From assembly GCF_030463535.1 (NCBI RefSeq), contig NC_132880.1, positions 40,119,842 to 40,183,841 of the forward strand: a stretch of 64,000 nucleotides of DNA, in the 5' to 3' direction. A program made the translations under genes and the position numbers. Position 1 is the stretch's first letter. Each line of letters begins with the position of its first letter. This document shows, piece by piece, positions 1 to 12,939 of this stretch. The stretch comes from Salminus brasiliensis. Its lineage: Eukaryota > Chordata > Actinopteri > Characiformes > Bryconidae. The notes under the pieces are model-generated. The model was given only the letters and a program-made list of their open reading frames with translations, had not been told where the DNA came from and searched no databases.

Positions 1-1089
1 TTGGATTTTTATCTGTATAGCAGGAATTGTCCCGTGGTAGACCCTAGATTTGTTCTTTTTGTAGAACTTACTTTCTTTTCTACCTTTTCTTCCAACATGT
101 TTGCAGTATTTTCTGCAGCTCCATGAAAAATGAGCCAGAAACCATTTTTATTTTCATTTTTTTCAAAATGTGTTATTACTGTTAATATTATAATTATTGT
201 TATTATTATTGTTTTAATTTCTCCTTCTCTTTTGTTTGTAATAGAAGTGCAAGGAAATGTTTGTTAGAAATCTGAGAAAAAATCAGTGGGTCAAAGAACT
301 TTCAAAAAATATACATATATATAGAAAAAAGAAAATACAGGGATATAATGATTATTATTTAACAACAATATTTAACAACACATGCTTTAAAAATGTCTGA
401 ACTTATTCTTATTGTCAACTTGTAACATCTGAATGGAGCTTCTTCCACACATTTTGGACTTTTTGACCCACTGGTTATAAAAAAAAAAGTAGGAAAAAGT
501 TGTAGAGAAAAAAAGGGGTAGGATGAATTAAGAGGAAAACAATGGTTTAACATTTGCTTTCTTTTTCTTTGTGTCATTGAAAACTGAACCTGAAAAGCTT
601 TAACCATTTTGAGACTGAGGTCTCGAACCAAAAAGAAGAACAGTAAGAGAGATTGTGTAAATGTTGGCCAAGATCGAGGACCAAGTAGATTTCTATTGTT
701 TCTATGTGTAGTGACTGACAGCAGTTATACAGATTGGCTAGAGAAAGGAACAGAGCCAGTCTTCTCACCCACAGAGCCAAGTCAATTAACCTATATGTGC
801 TCAGCCCACAAATTAGCAGGTAGCAACTGTTGAGAGGTTGAACAGCCTTTACGGTTTGCTGGCAGAATGAGAAACATTTGTCCAAGACTTTTGAGAAATG
901 CGGATATTTATTTATTTTGTATGAATGTGAAAGCTCATACAGTTAGGATAGACTGGCATAGACATTCACATGGTGGCAAATCTATTGCCATTTCCTTTCC
1001 ATGGCTTGACTAGTTTAGATTACATATGACAAAGTAGTCCAGCAGAGTGTACTTCACATTTTAAAGCTGGAAACTCAATGTCAATGTTC
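1..1089. other. No gene recognised
   Basis: AT-rich sequence with A and T runs. Short open frames on both strands overlap one another and show no domain or splice context. Confidence 0.6.
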
Positions 1090-1255
1090 TGTAAAGCTTT
1101 TCCAACCTCACAACTGTTGCTACAAAGAATTCAAAAGGGTTTTTAAAGCAATGCTATAGAAGAACCACTTTTGGGTCCCTGAAGAAGCATGCTTGTTTTT
1201 TTTAACCAAATTAAAGATTCTTTACACTCACATCTCTTTTAAAAGCATGGTTGTT
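1090..1255. repeat. Degenerate GGTTCTTT-type short element
   Basis: TTCTGTAAAGCTTTTCC, AGAAGAACCACTTTTGGGTC and AAAGATTCTTTACACTCACA resemble the copies at 10.6, 20.5, 30.6 and 51.6 kb. Confidence 0.45.
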
Positions 1256-3857
1256 TAGAGAAATGTTTAAAGCTTGTTTTCTAGAGCTCTCTAATTTGGC
1301 GTGGCAGCCGGATCGATTGTGCCATCACACAGGTCCATAAGACAAAAGACGCCAGCTTACCAATCCCTCTCCTTCACTCCATTGTCGAGCTGTCTTTTTA
1401 CAGATCGAGAAAGGGGTTGCTTTGCATCTTCCTTCCTTAAATGCTACAGCAAATACACCTTTAAATAAATACACATTTCCTAAATCTGAGCTGATCCAAA
1501 TCCACTATCTAGCTGTCTGGCCTCTTTGATTGTATGATGGCACTGTCTCTACTTTCTGGTTTTCCTAATGTGTTCTACATTCACAGCTCAAAATACCAAA
1601 TAAAAACAAAGAACTAGAACAGTTTTGGATGAGTGGTCTTTGCTTTTGCTTTGGTGGGAGAACTGCTTAATTTGCACATTTGCAACAAGATATTTTCTAA
1701 ATAGTGACTGTGTAGAACTGTCTACTATACCATGATATATTTTAGGCTATAAAGTAAGTTAGTAAATGTGATGTTATTGATTTATAGATAAAATAAATGA
1801 GAACGGCTGCTTTTACTGGCTGGTTAAGGTCACCACAATAGTCCCCAGCAGCATAGCCTTGCCTAGCCTAGCCTAGCATATATTCTCCTAATAGCGTTCT
1901 AACTTATAGCGTATATAAGTTTTGGCACAGATTTAAAAATATATGTAAATATATATTGTATACATGAATGTAGTATCATATTTGACACATATGCAATATA
2001 ACATATGGATCACATATGCTTTTTAATGGGAGGTAAATACATAAAGTGAATGATGTTATATGAAGTAATATTATTATATAATTATATAATACTCAATACG
2101 TAGTATATATATATTTTTAATAGTCAAATTAATGTTACATGTACATGCACACAACGACCAATCACTTTATTAACACCATCTTATTGTTCCTATACTCCCT
2201 GTCCATTTGATCAGCTCTGTTTACTATATAGAAGCACTTTGCAGTTCTGTAATTAAGAACATTAAAGAACAGAGTGAAAGGAGGCTAATAAAGTAGGCAG
2301 AGAAACAGATGGACTACAGTCTGGAATTATAGACCTACAACATGCTCCTATATGGTCAGTGGAGCTGATACAATGCACAACAAGTGTAGAAACAAGGAGG
2401 TGCTGTTAATGTTATGGCTGATCAGTCATATATTTGAAATCAATATATTGACATAAACCAGAATTTCCTTAGAGGTCAAAAGGCTTTTGCTCGTGGGCTG
2501 GATGTATGTAAATGATGGGGGTTGTTATTATAAGGACTGTTACATAACAGTTCTGGGATAAAGGATTCCAGTTTGAATGTTTTTTTTGACACATGCTCCA
2601 GTTGTGTGCAGTCGCAAACAAAGAGCAGCGGTAAAAAAAAACCTTAGCTTGACTTCTAGCTTCATGTAAAGGGAAGACCTGGTTTTACATTTGTCAGATA
2701 CTGGTTCCAACAGGGTTGTATGATGGTATTTATCTTAGTAGAGTTTTATTAAAGCAATAGAGGGTATACACGTGACATTACAGGTGGTGGGTGTCACTGC
2801 GGCAATGCCCACTGAGTGGCCACAAGACTTTGCTTTGCTCTGCTCTCTCAGATATAAGGTTTTGTCTCATAAACAGGTGTGATTTAAGCTTCGGTTAGCT
2901 GGAGGTTCCTGGCTACACATCAATGTCCATGGACCATTGGTTCTTTAGCAATTTGCATGAATTGCTGTCGGGTACAACTGCCTTTACATTGAGCAGATAC
3001 TCACTTCATTAATTGTTTGATTCCTAGTTTGGCCGTTTTCACGTTTTTAGTCTGACTAAAGGGGGCGTGTTCTGGCAGGAACATGACATCAATGCATCAC
3101 CTCTATAGAACTAGAGAGGGAGTGTGTTACTGTGAAATAACAGCATGTCAGTGATGACATAGACAAGCGACAAAAGCGAGTATCATATTCCAAATACAGC
3201 CGTGCTGTTATTTCATGATAACACACAACCTCAAGTGTTCTATTGCTTTTGTACAACAGAAAGCAAGAAATAAATCGAGCTGAGTATGTAGTTTTTAATA
3301 TGTTTTATTGTTAGTATTTCCGTGCTGCTACGTGTTGCTACGTCACAGCAACAAACTCCACTCACTCACTGAACAGCCTGCAGCTCCTTCTCCAGCTCCT
3401 TACATTGACCAACAAATTAAACCGCATTTCCCACTCACAGCTTCCTTTTTGCCCGTTTGTTGTTTGTTATTGTGTCTTACTGTCTCTGCCGTTTTACTCT
3501 TATTAAGATCCATCTGGTTTTCTTTTACTCAGGGCGATTACGTTACTTACTGGTGATTTATAGCAATGGCGTTCAGCAACAGCATTCAGCGAGTGATTCA
3601 GTGTTAGTGAAAACAAATTGCTGTTATGGTGAAGCACGCTTTTCAACCAGTCAGTTTACATGACCAGAACTAACTCCTGTATAAAAATATTATGTGTAAA
3701 ATGCCAATAAAAAGGCCAATTAACCAGAAAGTACAGAGAGCAGCGATGCGTTCTAAAAGAGGTGTTTGTAACAAAATGGACAGCAGAATGATGAAGAACA
3801 TCCAGCTTCTGAAGTGCACCCTAACATGCCAGTCTGTAAACTGTATCACCCTAATCA
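1256..3857. other. No gene recognised apart from one small element
   Basis: AT-rich with ATAT tracts near 1930-2120 and the short inverted-repeat element at 2153-2428. Frames at 3308-3858 are short, overlapping and unsupported. Confidence 0.6.
2153..2428 (+). mobile_element. Short inverted-repeat element
   Basis: Left end ACGACCAATCACTTTATTAA, right end CTGTTAATGTTATGGCTGAT with CAGTCA; the ends are imperfect inverted repeats. The interior carries no coding frame. Confidence 0.55.
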
Positions 3858-4070
3858 ATGGGCGGTGATGGCTCAGCGGTTGGAGCTTCAGGTGACAGGG
3901 TTTTGGGTTTAATACCCTTGTTGGGCCCTTGAGTAAGGCCCTTCACCCTCTCTGCTACCTGGGCACATGTGCTCACTGTCCACTGTGTGTGTTTCTCTGC
4001 ACGGATGGGTTAAAGGCAGAAGCCAAATTCAATCAGTGCTCGATACAAATGGTGAGAGGAAGAACAGTCA
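3858..4070 (+). mobile_element. tRNA-derived SINE (family 1)
   Basis: Box A TGGCTCAGCGG is intact; box B is decayed (GGTTTAATAC). A body with GGGCCCTTGAGTAAGGCCC and the 3' part TTAAAGGCAGAAGCCAAATT follow. Shared with copies at 12.7, 24.2 and 54.2 kb. Confidence 0.8.
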
Positions 4071-5104
4071 TTTGAAAGAAAACTGATTTATATATTAAAA
4101 GAAAACAAGCCTGGCTTTAACTTCTAATCATGAAGCTTCAATTTTTAATCAATATTGGTAGAGAAGGAGAAAGAGTTGTCTAACCAAATGCCTAGACATT
4201 TACATGTTGTGACCTGCTCCAGAACAGCTCCCTCATTCAGAAAGGTGAGAGCAAATCAGAGCTGGATCACAGTGTGTGATCCTGCCACGTCTCTCAAAGA
4301 ATGAACACATATAATAAACATTACTGCTAATGAAACCATTCAAATGAAGCACATGCCATTATGCTACCATGAGTAGGTCTGGTAGGACCTTTAAGCACTT
4401 AAAAACACAAAGCTGCTTTCCTCTCCAGTACACTGAGCCTCTGGGGATCTTATAGTGTTAGACTTGACTATCTAAGCCTCAGAGAAGGTAGCATTGTGCT
4501 AAAGCAGAGCTGATTCCCCTAAGGCTCCAGTGTTGCTAGAAGCTGATTGAAGGGCATTAGAAGGCCATTAGAGCCCTCCGGTAATGGATGCATGCTAAAG
4601 TGTTTAGCATAGTAAACCGTTTCAGGCCTTCATTATTGGTGAGAGTTGATAGTAATTGTATCTTGCAGAGCTGGGTGATAAATGTCTCGGGTGAACTGGT
4701 TCAGATGCATCTGCGCAGGTGGGGTGGTAATGAAACCACTCCTCAGTCACAGGAAAGGAGTGAGGTTACTCAGAGGTGTCAAACCTGCCTGTACATATGG
4801 GGAAAGCACAGGGTTTCTCACACACGTTGCCATGGAAACTTTGCCCTCTGAGCTCTTTTTGTCCCCACTCTGGAGACGTTCCCTGAAGTCACACTGTGTG
4901 CTTTGGCTATAACACAGTATTATTAAGAGCAGCAATCAGTTAACTGAATTTATAGATAATTTTAATAGATAATAAAGTATGCAGAAAAACGTGGGCTCTC
5001 TAGGTCATCTCGGTCATCTCTGTGTGTGCACAACTGAACATCTGAGCACCTTAAAGTACACTCTTATTCTGCTTTTCATGGTATTTAGAAATGAAAAGGA
5101 TCTC

Positions 5105-5260
5105 CCCAAATTAGACAACTGAGTCAGAGCATCTCCAAAGCACCAGGCAGGACTTGTGGGGTGTTCCTAGTATGCAGTCATCAGTATCAACCAAAAGTGA
5201 AAAAAACACTCAACCAGAGATCCAACACTAAGGTCATTGGAGCCAGAGGCTCTTAAGGGC
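5105..5260 (+). mobile_element. Internal fragment of Tc1-like family
   Basis: TTAGACAACTGAGTCAGAGC then ATCTCCAAAGCACCAGGCAG and CAGTCATCAGTATCAACCAA correspond to the internal region of the copies at 12.5 and 43.4 kb. Confidence 0.6.
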
Positions 5261-5782
5261 GTGGGAACTGAAGGCAAGCCTGTCTGGTCTGATTCCACAG
5301 TTTGAACGCAAAAGGGACCTACATAATGTTAGATTTTGGTTTTGATATTATGGGCGGTTTGTGTAATGTAGTTATACTGATATGGTTATACTGTATATAC
5401 AGTAGGAATAGATGACCTGCTTTTCTGTTTGTCTGATGAGTCACACATTCATAAGGCAGCTGCCACTGCAGTACCTGTTTTTGAGGGTGATTGCTTTGGA
5501 GGTTATTGCTTCGAAAGACATCTGATTATAAATTCATGAGTTTATGCTGTGTGTTTTTCCTGTACTCAGGTTGCACTTTCTCTCACTTAAAGTAGTCTTG
5601 GTTGTCAAGATGTGCTTCAGCTCAGTTCCTGTTGCCGCAGTGCTACAGTCTGAAGCACACACAGCAATGTGATGCAGCAGTGAGTTTCACCAGTGACTCC
5701 AATCAATGGGAATTGAAGCCGTTCACCAAATCGACTTTCAGTTTGATAAAACGTCTAGATTGAAAATTGAAGGGCCACCAAT

Positions 5783-5791
5783 ATTTCTCTC

Positions 5792-5850
<59 letters not shown>

Positions 5851-5852
5851 AA
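5783..5852. repeat. (TC)n-(AC)n microsatellite
   Basis: A CTCTTT/CTCT run passes into a CACACACA run. Confidence 0.95.
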
Positions 5853-7059
5853 GAACTAATCTAACAGATGATGAAAATGCCATATTACTGTAGTGCTGGA
5901 ATTGTTTGAACTCTCTGAACAGTCATATTATTATATAATTATACTTAAAGCTCAACGTCATTGTGATGCTAAGAACAGCGTCTCTGTCATAGCTACTCTG
6001 GGCTCATCATGCTCCTTACTGTACAATGTAAATTTGGTGAAGTGGGCAAGACGCCTACAAGACGCTTGTAGGAACTACATAATACAACCCAGGTCATATT
6101 TGTGTAAATTATTGTAATATTACTCTACTGCCTCAGTCCACTTGCTTCCTTTACTTCAGATGGTGGTTCTGTCTCTCCCAGCTTGTCCAGAAATGCATGT
6201 GAAAGCATGTCCTGTAGAAGTGGCTTGAAGCGTGAATTACACTTCCCAAATGTAGGGGGAGCTTAGGAGCAAGAAACATAAAATGGCCCAAATTGCATTT
6301 TCTCACCATATCCTAAAACTGTTTACAGTATCTTTTAATGTGACCTATATGCAACATTAATCTGAACAGCTGACACTCCTGAACTGACACTAATGCGCAA
6401 AAAAGAAATGCTTCGCTTTCATCTTTGCCAGCAACAGGCGCTATCGAGGAGTTCTGACAGTGGCTAACAGCTGGAACTTGCTGTAAAAAGGGCTTGTTAT
6501 TTGGCCACAGTCACTTCGACGCTGCTGCCATGTCTTCCTGTGGCTGTGTTTGGCCATTTCTTTGGAAATGTCCTCAAATATGGAGCAGTAGCGATGTGCG
6601 CCTTTGTTTGACATCACCCGAAATATTTTTGAGGTCTGTCACCTCGCTATCCTGCCACTGAGAACCTCCCCCACTGCTGTCATCTATTTTCCCTTCTCCT
6701 CAGCACAAATTTATAAGGAGTGTGAAGTTGGATTGGCTTAGAAGTCTGATCTGATCAGATCTGGCTGTTCAGATTGAGTTGATATCGGATACAGATTTTT
6801 AATACCACATATGACCGTGGCCCAAATTGGTAGCACAAATGTGGTTTTGGCCATTCACACTGCCACACAGATAGAACATCTGTGTCTCACATGACGAAAA
6901 AGATTTGAGCCTCTTTTACCTGCTCTGTGAATGTAGCCATAGTCAGACGCTGACTAGAATAAAGCACCAGCTTCACCTGCTGTGGAAATGCTATACATGT
7001 TTTTTTTCTGCTTTTGTTATACTGAGGAATGGTCCTTGTATTTTTCCACATTTGTGGTT

Positions 7060-7260
7060 GTTTATGTCCTGTAATTTGCTGCGTACAGCATGTGTGTCTC
7101 CTGAGGTAATTCCGGTCCTGGAGGGCTGGGCTTTTCCTGCTCAAGCACACCTGATTCAACCCATCTGTGATTTGCCAGGTTAGGTAGGTCTGTTAGAGCA
7201 GGGAAATCAGCAAACTGGGCTAGGCTCCGGCCCCTGTTGCCCACACCTGCTCTTGAGAGA
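7060..7260 (+). repeat. Interspersed repeat (CCTGGAGGGC type)
   Basis: TCCGGTCCTGGAGGGCTGGG then CAAGCACACCTGATTCAACC and GGTTAGGTAGGTCTGTTAGA, a recurring fish motif set also seen reversed at 30.9-31.0 kb. Confidence 0.6.
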
Positions 7261-7839
7261 ATGGTGATCTGCTTGCATGAAATGGATTTTACTTGCAGTT
7301 CAGGATTTTGAAGTAAATTCTTACAACTCAAATTCAATTTTAAATGTGTAATGACTGTAAGTTTGTTTTATGTTCAGCAGGAACAGCAGTGACCCATCAA
7401 TCCTCAATTTAATGCAGGAGGGGTGGTGATTTAATAGCAGCACCTGTGTAATTATTTTCAGTCATGCAGGGTGAACAGAGAGAAGAGTGGTTCAGAGCTC
7501 ACTGCTCTAGAGGCGTCTTATTCATTCAGCTCAGTAACCTTCAGAGGAAGATTTTCAGAAATGCAATTTCACAACAAGACCCCATTACTCTGTGAAGCCA
7601 CTGGAAAAACCAAAGGAACATTTTAATGTGTGGGATTTAATAGGTGAAATCAAACTTCATCAAACGACAGGGCGGAACAGAATGGCAGTCCCATCAGTGT
7701 GTAGAGTGTGAACTATTCAGACATTTGGGAACCTGCCTCAGGTGAACATGGATGCAGATGTTTACAACTATTAGAGGCGATTTGAGGACTGTTTACTGTA
7801 AAAGAGTGAGAGGACATTTTATGACTGTGTGAATGAGGG

Positions 7840-8865
7840 AAAATGTTAACAATAGCGTGAATGAATTAAGATGTTCCAGAACTATGTGAAAGAATGGGAG
7901 AATATTCTAGAACTGCGTGAGTGAGGAGAACGTTTTAGAAGTAAGTGAATGTGGAGAACGTTCCACAAGAGTGTGAATGAATGAACTGCATTAAGGAGCA
8001 AGAGGACATTCTAGAACTGTGTGAATGGGAAGAATATTCTAGACCTCTATGAATGGGGAGATTGTTCTGGAACTGTGTAAAAGAACAAAGAAGTTCCAGA
8101 ACTAAATGAAAGAGTTCTAGAATGTTCTCCCCATTCACACCAATGGATTTGTATTCTAGAAATAATGAAAATGTTCCAAAACCAAATAAAATGTTCATTC
8201 ACACAGTTCTAGAGTGACCTGCCACTGTGGGAATGAATGAAAGAGCGAGGGGACATTCTAGAACTGTGTGAATGGGGAGAAGATTCTAGAACTGTGTGAA
8301 TGGGGAAAATATTCTAGAATTGTGTGAATGGGGAGAAGATTCTAGAACTGTGTGAATGGGGAGAAGATTCTAGAACTGTGAATGGGGAGAAGATTCTAGA
8401 ATTGTAGGAATGGGGAGAAGATTCTAGAATTGTAGGAATGGGGAGAAGATTCTAGAACTGTGTGAATGGGGAGAAGATTCTAGAATTGTAGGAATGAGGA
8501 GAAGATTCTAAAACTGTGTGAAAAGGGGAGAAGATTCTAGAATTGTAGGAATGAGGAGAAGATTCTAAAACTGTGTGAATGGGGAGAAGATTCTAGAATT
8601 GTAGGAATGGGGAGAAGATTCTAGAATTGTAGGAATGGGGAGAAGATTCTAAAACTGTGTGAATGGGGAGAAGATTCTAGAACTGTGTGAATAGGGAGAA
8701 GATTCTAGAACTGTGTGAATGGGGAGAAGATTCTAAAACTGTGTGAATGGGGAGAAGATTCTAGAACTGTGTGAATAGGGAGAAGATTCTAGAACTCTGA
8801 ATGGGGAGAAGATTCTAGAACTGTGTGAATGTGAAGAATGTTCTAGAACAGCCTAAATGAATGAA
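7840..8865. repeat. 27-28 bp minisatellite carrying perfect trimeric heat-shock elements
   Basis: Regular core at about 8240-8860; a looser, diverged zone at 7840-8215 contains an inverted unit near 8105-8145. The common unit is GAGAAGATTCTAGAACTG followed by TGTGAATGGG. Within it GAA-ga-TTC-ta-GAA is a perfect nGAAnnTTCnnGAAn heat-shock element. By eye about 16 core units carry the perfect trimer, and a few carry TTCTAAAA, which loses the third module. Unit length varies from about 26 to 28 bp. Confidence 0.9.
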
Positions 8866-10449
8866 GATGTTCCAGAATTACATGAACGAATGGGAGAGGA
8901 TTGAGATTTATCTGCTAATTGGCTTCCTGTAATACTGTACCACCAATCTGCAGAACGTAAAAAGGGATCATGTTACAAACAGTGACAGTGTCAGCAATGA
9001 ACCTATCCAACAGCTCTCAGTAGTTATATTAATATTCAGCAGAGCTACCAGGCAGACTAGATGACTAGAATAAAATATTAACCTGCTGGTTAATTTTTGA
9101 ACAGTTTTGATGTGAATGTTCATTCAAATCAGCTTTTTGACCAGGGTCAAGCGTGGCTTAGACAGGCTATCAGTAAGGGACCTTTCCTGAATTACATAAA
9201 GGAAATATCAGTGGGTCATTAGAAACAGTGATCAGCTCTCAGCAAGGAGTTTATCCTTTGTGAAGAATGTGTTGTGTGCTCAGGGCATTACAACTCCACA
9301 CTCTTCATTCTGCATTAACTCAAACACCATACAATCACCTGAAATTCCCATCTGCTTTCATGAGTAGTGATTACACAGGTTGCAGCAGTGAGTTTGATAG
9401 CACAGTGAGCACATTCTTCAGGCTTGTTCAGCAGAAATGCCTTTATATCTCTTCCTCCTGACTGTAAAACTGTGTGTTTTGGCTTTGAGGGTTTTTTTGG
9501 TAGAATTTGTTGTGAACCTGTTTGGCTCATAGATCATCTAAATTCATTTAATGAAGGAGTCTTTTGTTCTTTACTTTTGATCCATTGCACGCCATACAGC
9601 AACAGCACTGATCAATACTGCAATTTTCCCATTCGCTGTTTTCTCTTGTGGATTATTCATATTATATGTGTTTGTTTTAATAGGCTGAAGCAAAAGATGC
9701 CGTTTGTGAAGCGGTTTGATGTCTGTGGGTTTGATGAAGACTGAGGGGCTTGTAAAGTTACTTGTTGGGCAGTTATATGTAATCACATCATTTATATTGT
9801 GTTAAATTTGTTAAATATGGCCATATGTCATGCATTTTACAACAGTTCAATAGGTTTTATCCACAATATCCCATTTAACACTTTTTAAGGGATTAAGTTT
9901 GAGAGCAAGCCAGAGGGAAAGTTCTACTAAAGCTGATTTATTTTAGATCTATTACAATTCCCAGGAGGGGTAATGTGTAAACTATAGTGGTAGTATAGTA
10001 TATTTTTGTACAGCTTTTATTTTTACAGCTGAAAATTGTTTAAGAGAAAACACAGCACAAGTAAACTTTGTTCATGAATATTCAGAGAAACCAATCTACC
10101 CTAACGTATGGCAGCAGAACCTGAGCACAGCCAGAAAAGCAGACAACTGTATGGCACTTTTGTTTTGCAGCAGAGTCTGAGTTGCAAATGACTAAAACGG
10201 GTTACATGAACATGACTGCTGTCTTTAAAGGTGCTGAAGAATGCATTCATTCAGTTTTTGCCTGGTGTATAAATAGTATGTGACTTTAGCTTATTTACCA
10301 CCCACTGGACTCATGGAAATAAGTACTATGTAGCAGAGTACTATGGTCACCTTATTGACTTGTGCTTAGTAATGTCTAAGCTTAGAGGTATCTTTGAACT
10401 ATTAGTCTATTCAAACTAGCTGAGATTTTTCTTGGGTAAATGGCAAAGA

Positions 10450-10508
10450 ATTTTGTAAGTCGCTCTGGATAAGAGCGTCTGCTAAATGCCATAAATGTAA
10501 ATGTAAAT
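10450..10508 (+). mobile_element. SINE/LINE 3' tail fragment (family 2 type)
   Basis: AAGTCGCTCTGGATAAGAGC followed by GTCTGCTAAATGCC and a TAAATGTAAATG tail; only the last 60 bp survive. Confidence 0.75.
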
Positions 10509-10639
10509 AAAACGATAACCAGCTTTTACTGGCTGGTTTATGTCACCAAAACAGCCCACAGTAGAATAATGTTTCCATATGTGGTTTGTAAATTTCTCCT
10601 AAAGATTCTTGCGTAGTGATTGCTCTTTAAAGAACTGAT

Positions 10640-10770
10640 TGTAAGAAAGATTTGTGAGTTTGAAGAACCTTTCAAAGCTTAAAAAACTCCTATATACAAT
10701 TTACATACAATCAAGACCTGCATATCCAAGCCAAGAACCCTTCAGGATCCTTTATCTATAAACACTTTTA
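10640..10770. repeat. Degenerate GGTTCTTT-type short element
   Basis: TTGAAGAACCTTTCAAAGCT and CCAAGAACCCTTCAGGATCC. Non-coding. Confidence 0.45.
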
Positions 10771-11023
10771 TTTAAAAAATGGGCCCAAATCCGTTTAGGG
10801 CCTATTAAACACTTATTGGGTCAGCATTTGTGAATCCTCTGGGTAACTCATCTTCCATGAACAGGGAGTGGCAAAGGGGCATTTTTGTTTTTGAACATGG
10901 CTCTTGATGTCTTTCTTCCCCTCCTGTGTGCCTGTGTGTCATCCTCAGAATGTGTTATTTTCTCATAACCAGCAGCTGACATTACAGCAACAATGAAACA
11001 CCAGAGATCTAATGCCAATGAGC

Positions 11024-11024
<1 letters not shown>

Positions 11025-11062
<38 letters not shown>

Positions 11063-11078
11063 CTGTGTGTGTGTGTAG
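11025..11078. repeat. (TG)n-(AG)n-(TG)n compound microsatellite
   Basis: TGTGTGTG, then GAGAGAGA, then CTGTGTGTGTG. Confidence 0.95.
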
Positions 11079-11335
11079 AGGCCGATGGACATGGCATACT
11101 GCCAAGTATCCCTTCAATTTTTCATCATTTATCCCTTCATCAACTCATCACTATCTCTCCGTAGACCTGTCACCCCTCGTTGATCACACTCTCCTTTCCA
11201 TCTTTTCCTTATTATGTGAATCAGTTTTTAATAGCTTTAATCCCACACCTTCATTTCATTGAGATTTGACATTACTAGCATGTCTGTGTGTGATCTGTCC
11301 CTTTCTTTTCTCTAGGTTCCTGGAGCTCCTCACCT

Positions 11336-11361
11336 TGTTTGTGTGTGTGTGTGTGTGTGTT
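11336..11361. repeat. (GT)n microsatellite
   Basis: About 12 GT units. Confidence 0.95.
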
Positions 11362-11849
11362 ATTCTCCCATTCCTTCCATTGTCGGGTTCTCACCTGTCA
11401 GCATGCGAGAGTACACACAAAACCCCCTCTGTCTTATACAAAGACATCAGCAAAGACTCCTTTACTTTTCATTTAATCATGCTCTAATTATATCTGCATC
11501 TCCTGCAGTCTGCAGTCCTGCTCCTCATGCATGCTGTTTTTTTTCTTCTTCTTGCATTTCATCTTCTTCAGCCTCGTCTTGCTCCCTGCATCTGTGCTTT
11601 TGTTGTTGCTCTCATCTGGAGGGATCTACAGGCCCTCTCCTTTTGTTTTGAGACACTTGTGTCATAGCATCCTAGTAAACAAATCACTGCAGTACATGAT
11701 GTTCTGGCAGGTGAAGGCACCTTAACCTTTATTGACCCAAATGCAGAAAACCGAGTCCCACAGGGAGCTACTGTAGAGTCCTTAAATTATAACAGTAATA
11801 TAATTATTAGAACTAAAGTGTGGGCCTGCGTACAGTGTTTAAAAGGTTA

Positions 11850-12560
11850 AAGGGGTTATATATCTGTTCTAAATAGCTGTGTTACATAAAAATCCATTGC
11901 AATTATCTAATCAGTCAATCACGTCTGAGCAGTACAATGCATAAAATCATGCAGATACACGTGGGCCTGCAGCTTTAGGTAATAATGTTCACATCAACCG
12001 GAAAGGAGAAGAAATGTAGTCTCAGTGATTTTAAGCATAGCATGATTGCTGGGGCCAGACGGGCTGATTTGAGTATTTCTAGAACCTCTGATTTACTGGT
12101 ATTTTCATCACAATAGTCTCTAGAGCTTCCCCAGAATGGAGTAAAAAAGAAAGAACATCCAGTAAGCGACTGTTCTGCTAATGGAAAGGTCTTGTTGATG
12201 AGAGAGGTCATAAAAGTATGGCCAGACTGGTTAGAGTTCACAGAAAGGCTACAGTAACTCAGATAACCAATCTTTACAATTGTGGTCAGCAGAAAGTCAT
12301 CTCAGAATATATAAGGAAAGGTCAGGGGAATGGGCTGTGTCCTGTTCCACTTTTTAAACAGGCCAGTTGAAGATTGGAAAAGTGTAGTCTGGTTTGAGGA
12401 ATCTCAAAATCTGCTGAGGTACAACAATTAGAGAGTCAGTAGGAATCTGAGGAACTTTGACCAGAGCCAATTTGAAACTAGACAACTGGGTCAGAGCATC
12501 TCCAAAATGGCAGGTCTTGTCTGATGTTCCCAGTTTGCAGTGATTAATACCTACCAAATA
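11850..12560 (+). pseudogene. Degenerate Tc1-like transposase
   Basis: Shows the familiar fish Tc1-like order: a region near 12020-12110 (CTCAGTGATTTTAAGCATAG ... TGGGGCCAGACGGGCTGATT) encoding the DNA-binding part, GTTGATGAGAGAGGTCA near 12194, GCTACAGTAACTCAGATAAC near 12248, and AGATTGGAAAAGTGTAGTCT near 12371 of the catalytic part. Multiple stops and deletions; inactive. The final 110 bp resemble a second Tc1-type HTH fragment (CTGGGTCAGAGCATCTCCAA). Confidence 0.8.
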
Positions 12561-12710
12561 TGGTTCATTTTAGCCTGGCTATCATAACGCTAAAAAGTCA
12601 CAGCACATGCTCCAGTGAACCCTCATCCCCTTCCTCTACATGGAAGTATGAAGTAGCTTCCTGTGTGAGACCATGTATCTGTGCCCCTCTGTGTCCTTTA
12701 TGTTTCACTG

Positions 12711-12795
12711 CAGTGGTGGTTCAGCGGTTAGAGCAGCGGGCTATCGATAACAGGGTTGTGGGTTCGATTCCTGGGCTTGGCAAGCTGATCAAAGT
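12711..12795 (+). mobile_element. tRNA-derived SINE head with intact A and B boxes (family 1)
   Basis: TGGTTCAGCGG (box A) and GGTTCGATTCC (box B) both match pol III promoter consensus with normal spacing. The copy is truncated after GGGCTTGGCAAGC. It does not fold as a functional tRNA with an obvious acceptor stem, so it is not called a tRNA gene. Confidence 0.75.
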
Positions 12796-12939
12796 TGTTT
12801 CTAATTAGCATAGCACTACTGTAAAGTACAATACTGATATAAACCCACCATATTTAGCATCAGTAAACAAGCTACTTTCCTGAAGTCCTCTGAAAAGCCC
12901 AGCAGCCTTGGCCTATCTGTCTGATGGCACACCTGCTTC

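Larger units (their letters stand above)
4071..7059. other. No gene recognised
   Basis: Unique-looking intergenic sequence interrupted by a Tc1-like fragment (5.1 kb) and a TC/AC microsatellite. Around 6740-6960, AGATCTG- and CATTCACACTG-type motifs suggest a decayed DNA transposon. Confidence 0.55.
8866..11849. other. No gene recognised
   Basis: Intergenic, with the SINE tail at 10.45 kb, a GGTTCTTT element and two GT/AG microsatellites near 11.05 and 11.35 kb. Frames at 9267-9786 and 10848-11725 are low-complexity or antisense pairs. Confidence 0.55.

Noticed and set aside
12711..12795. tRNA gene
   Set aside because: A and B boxes are intact, but the sequence belongs to a dispersed SINE family and no clear acceptor stem or anticodon arm was seen.
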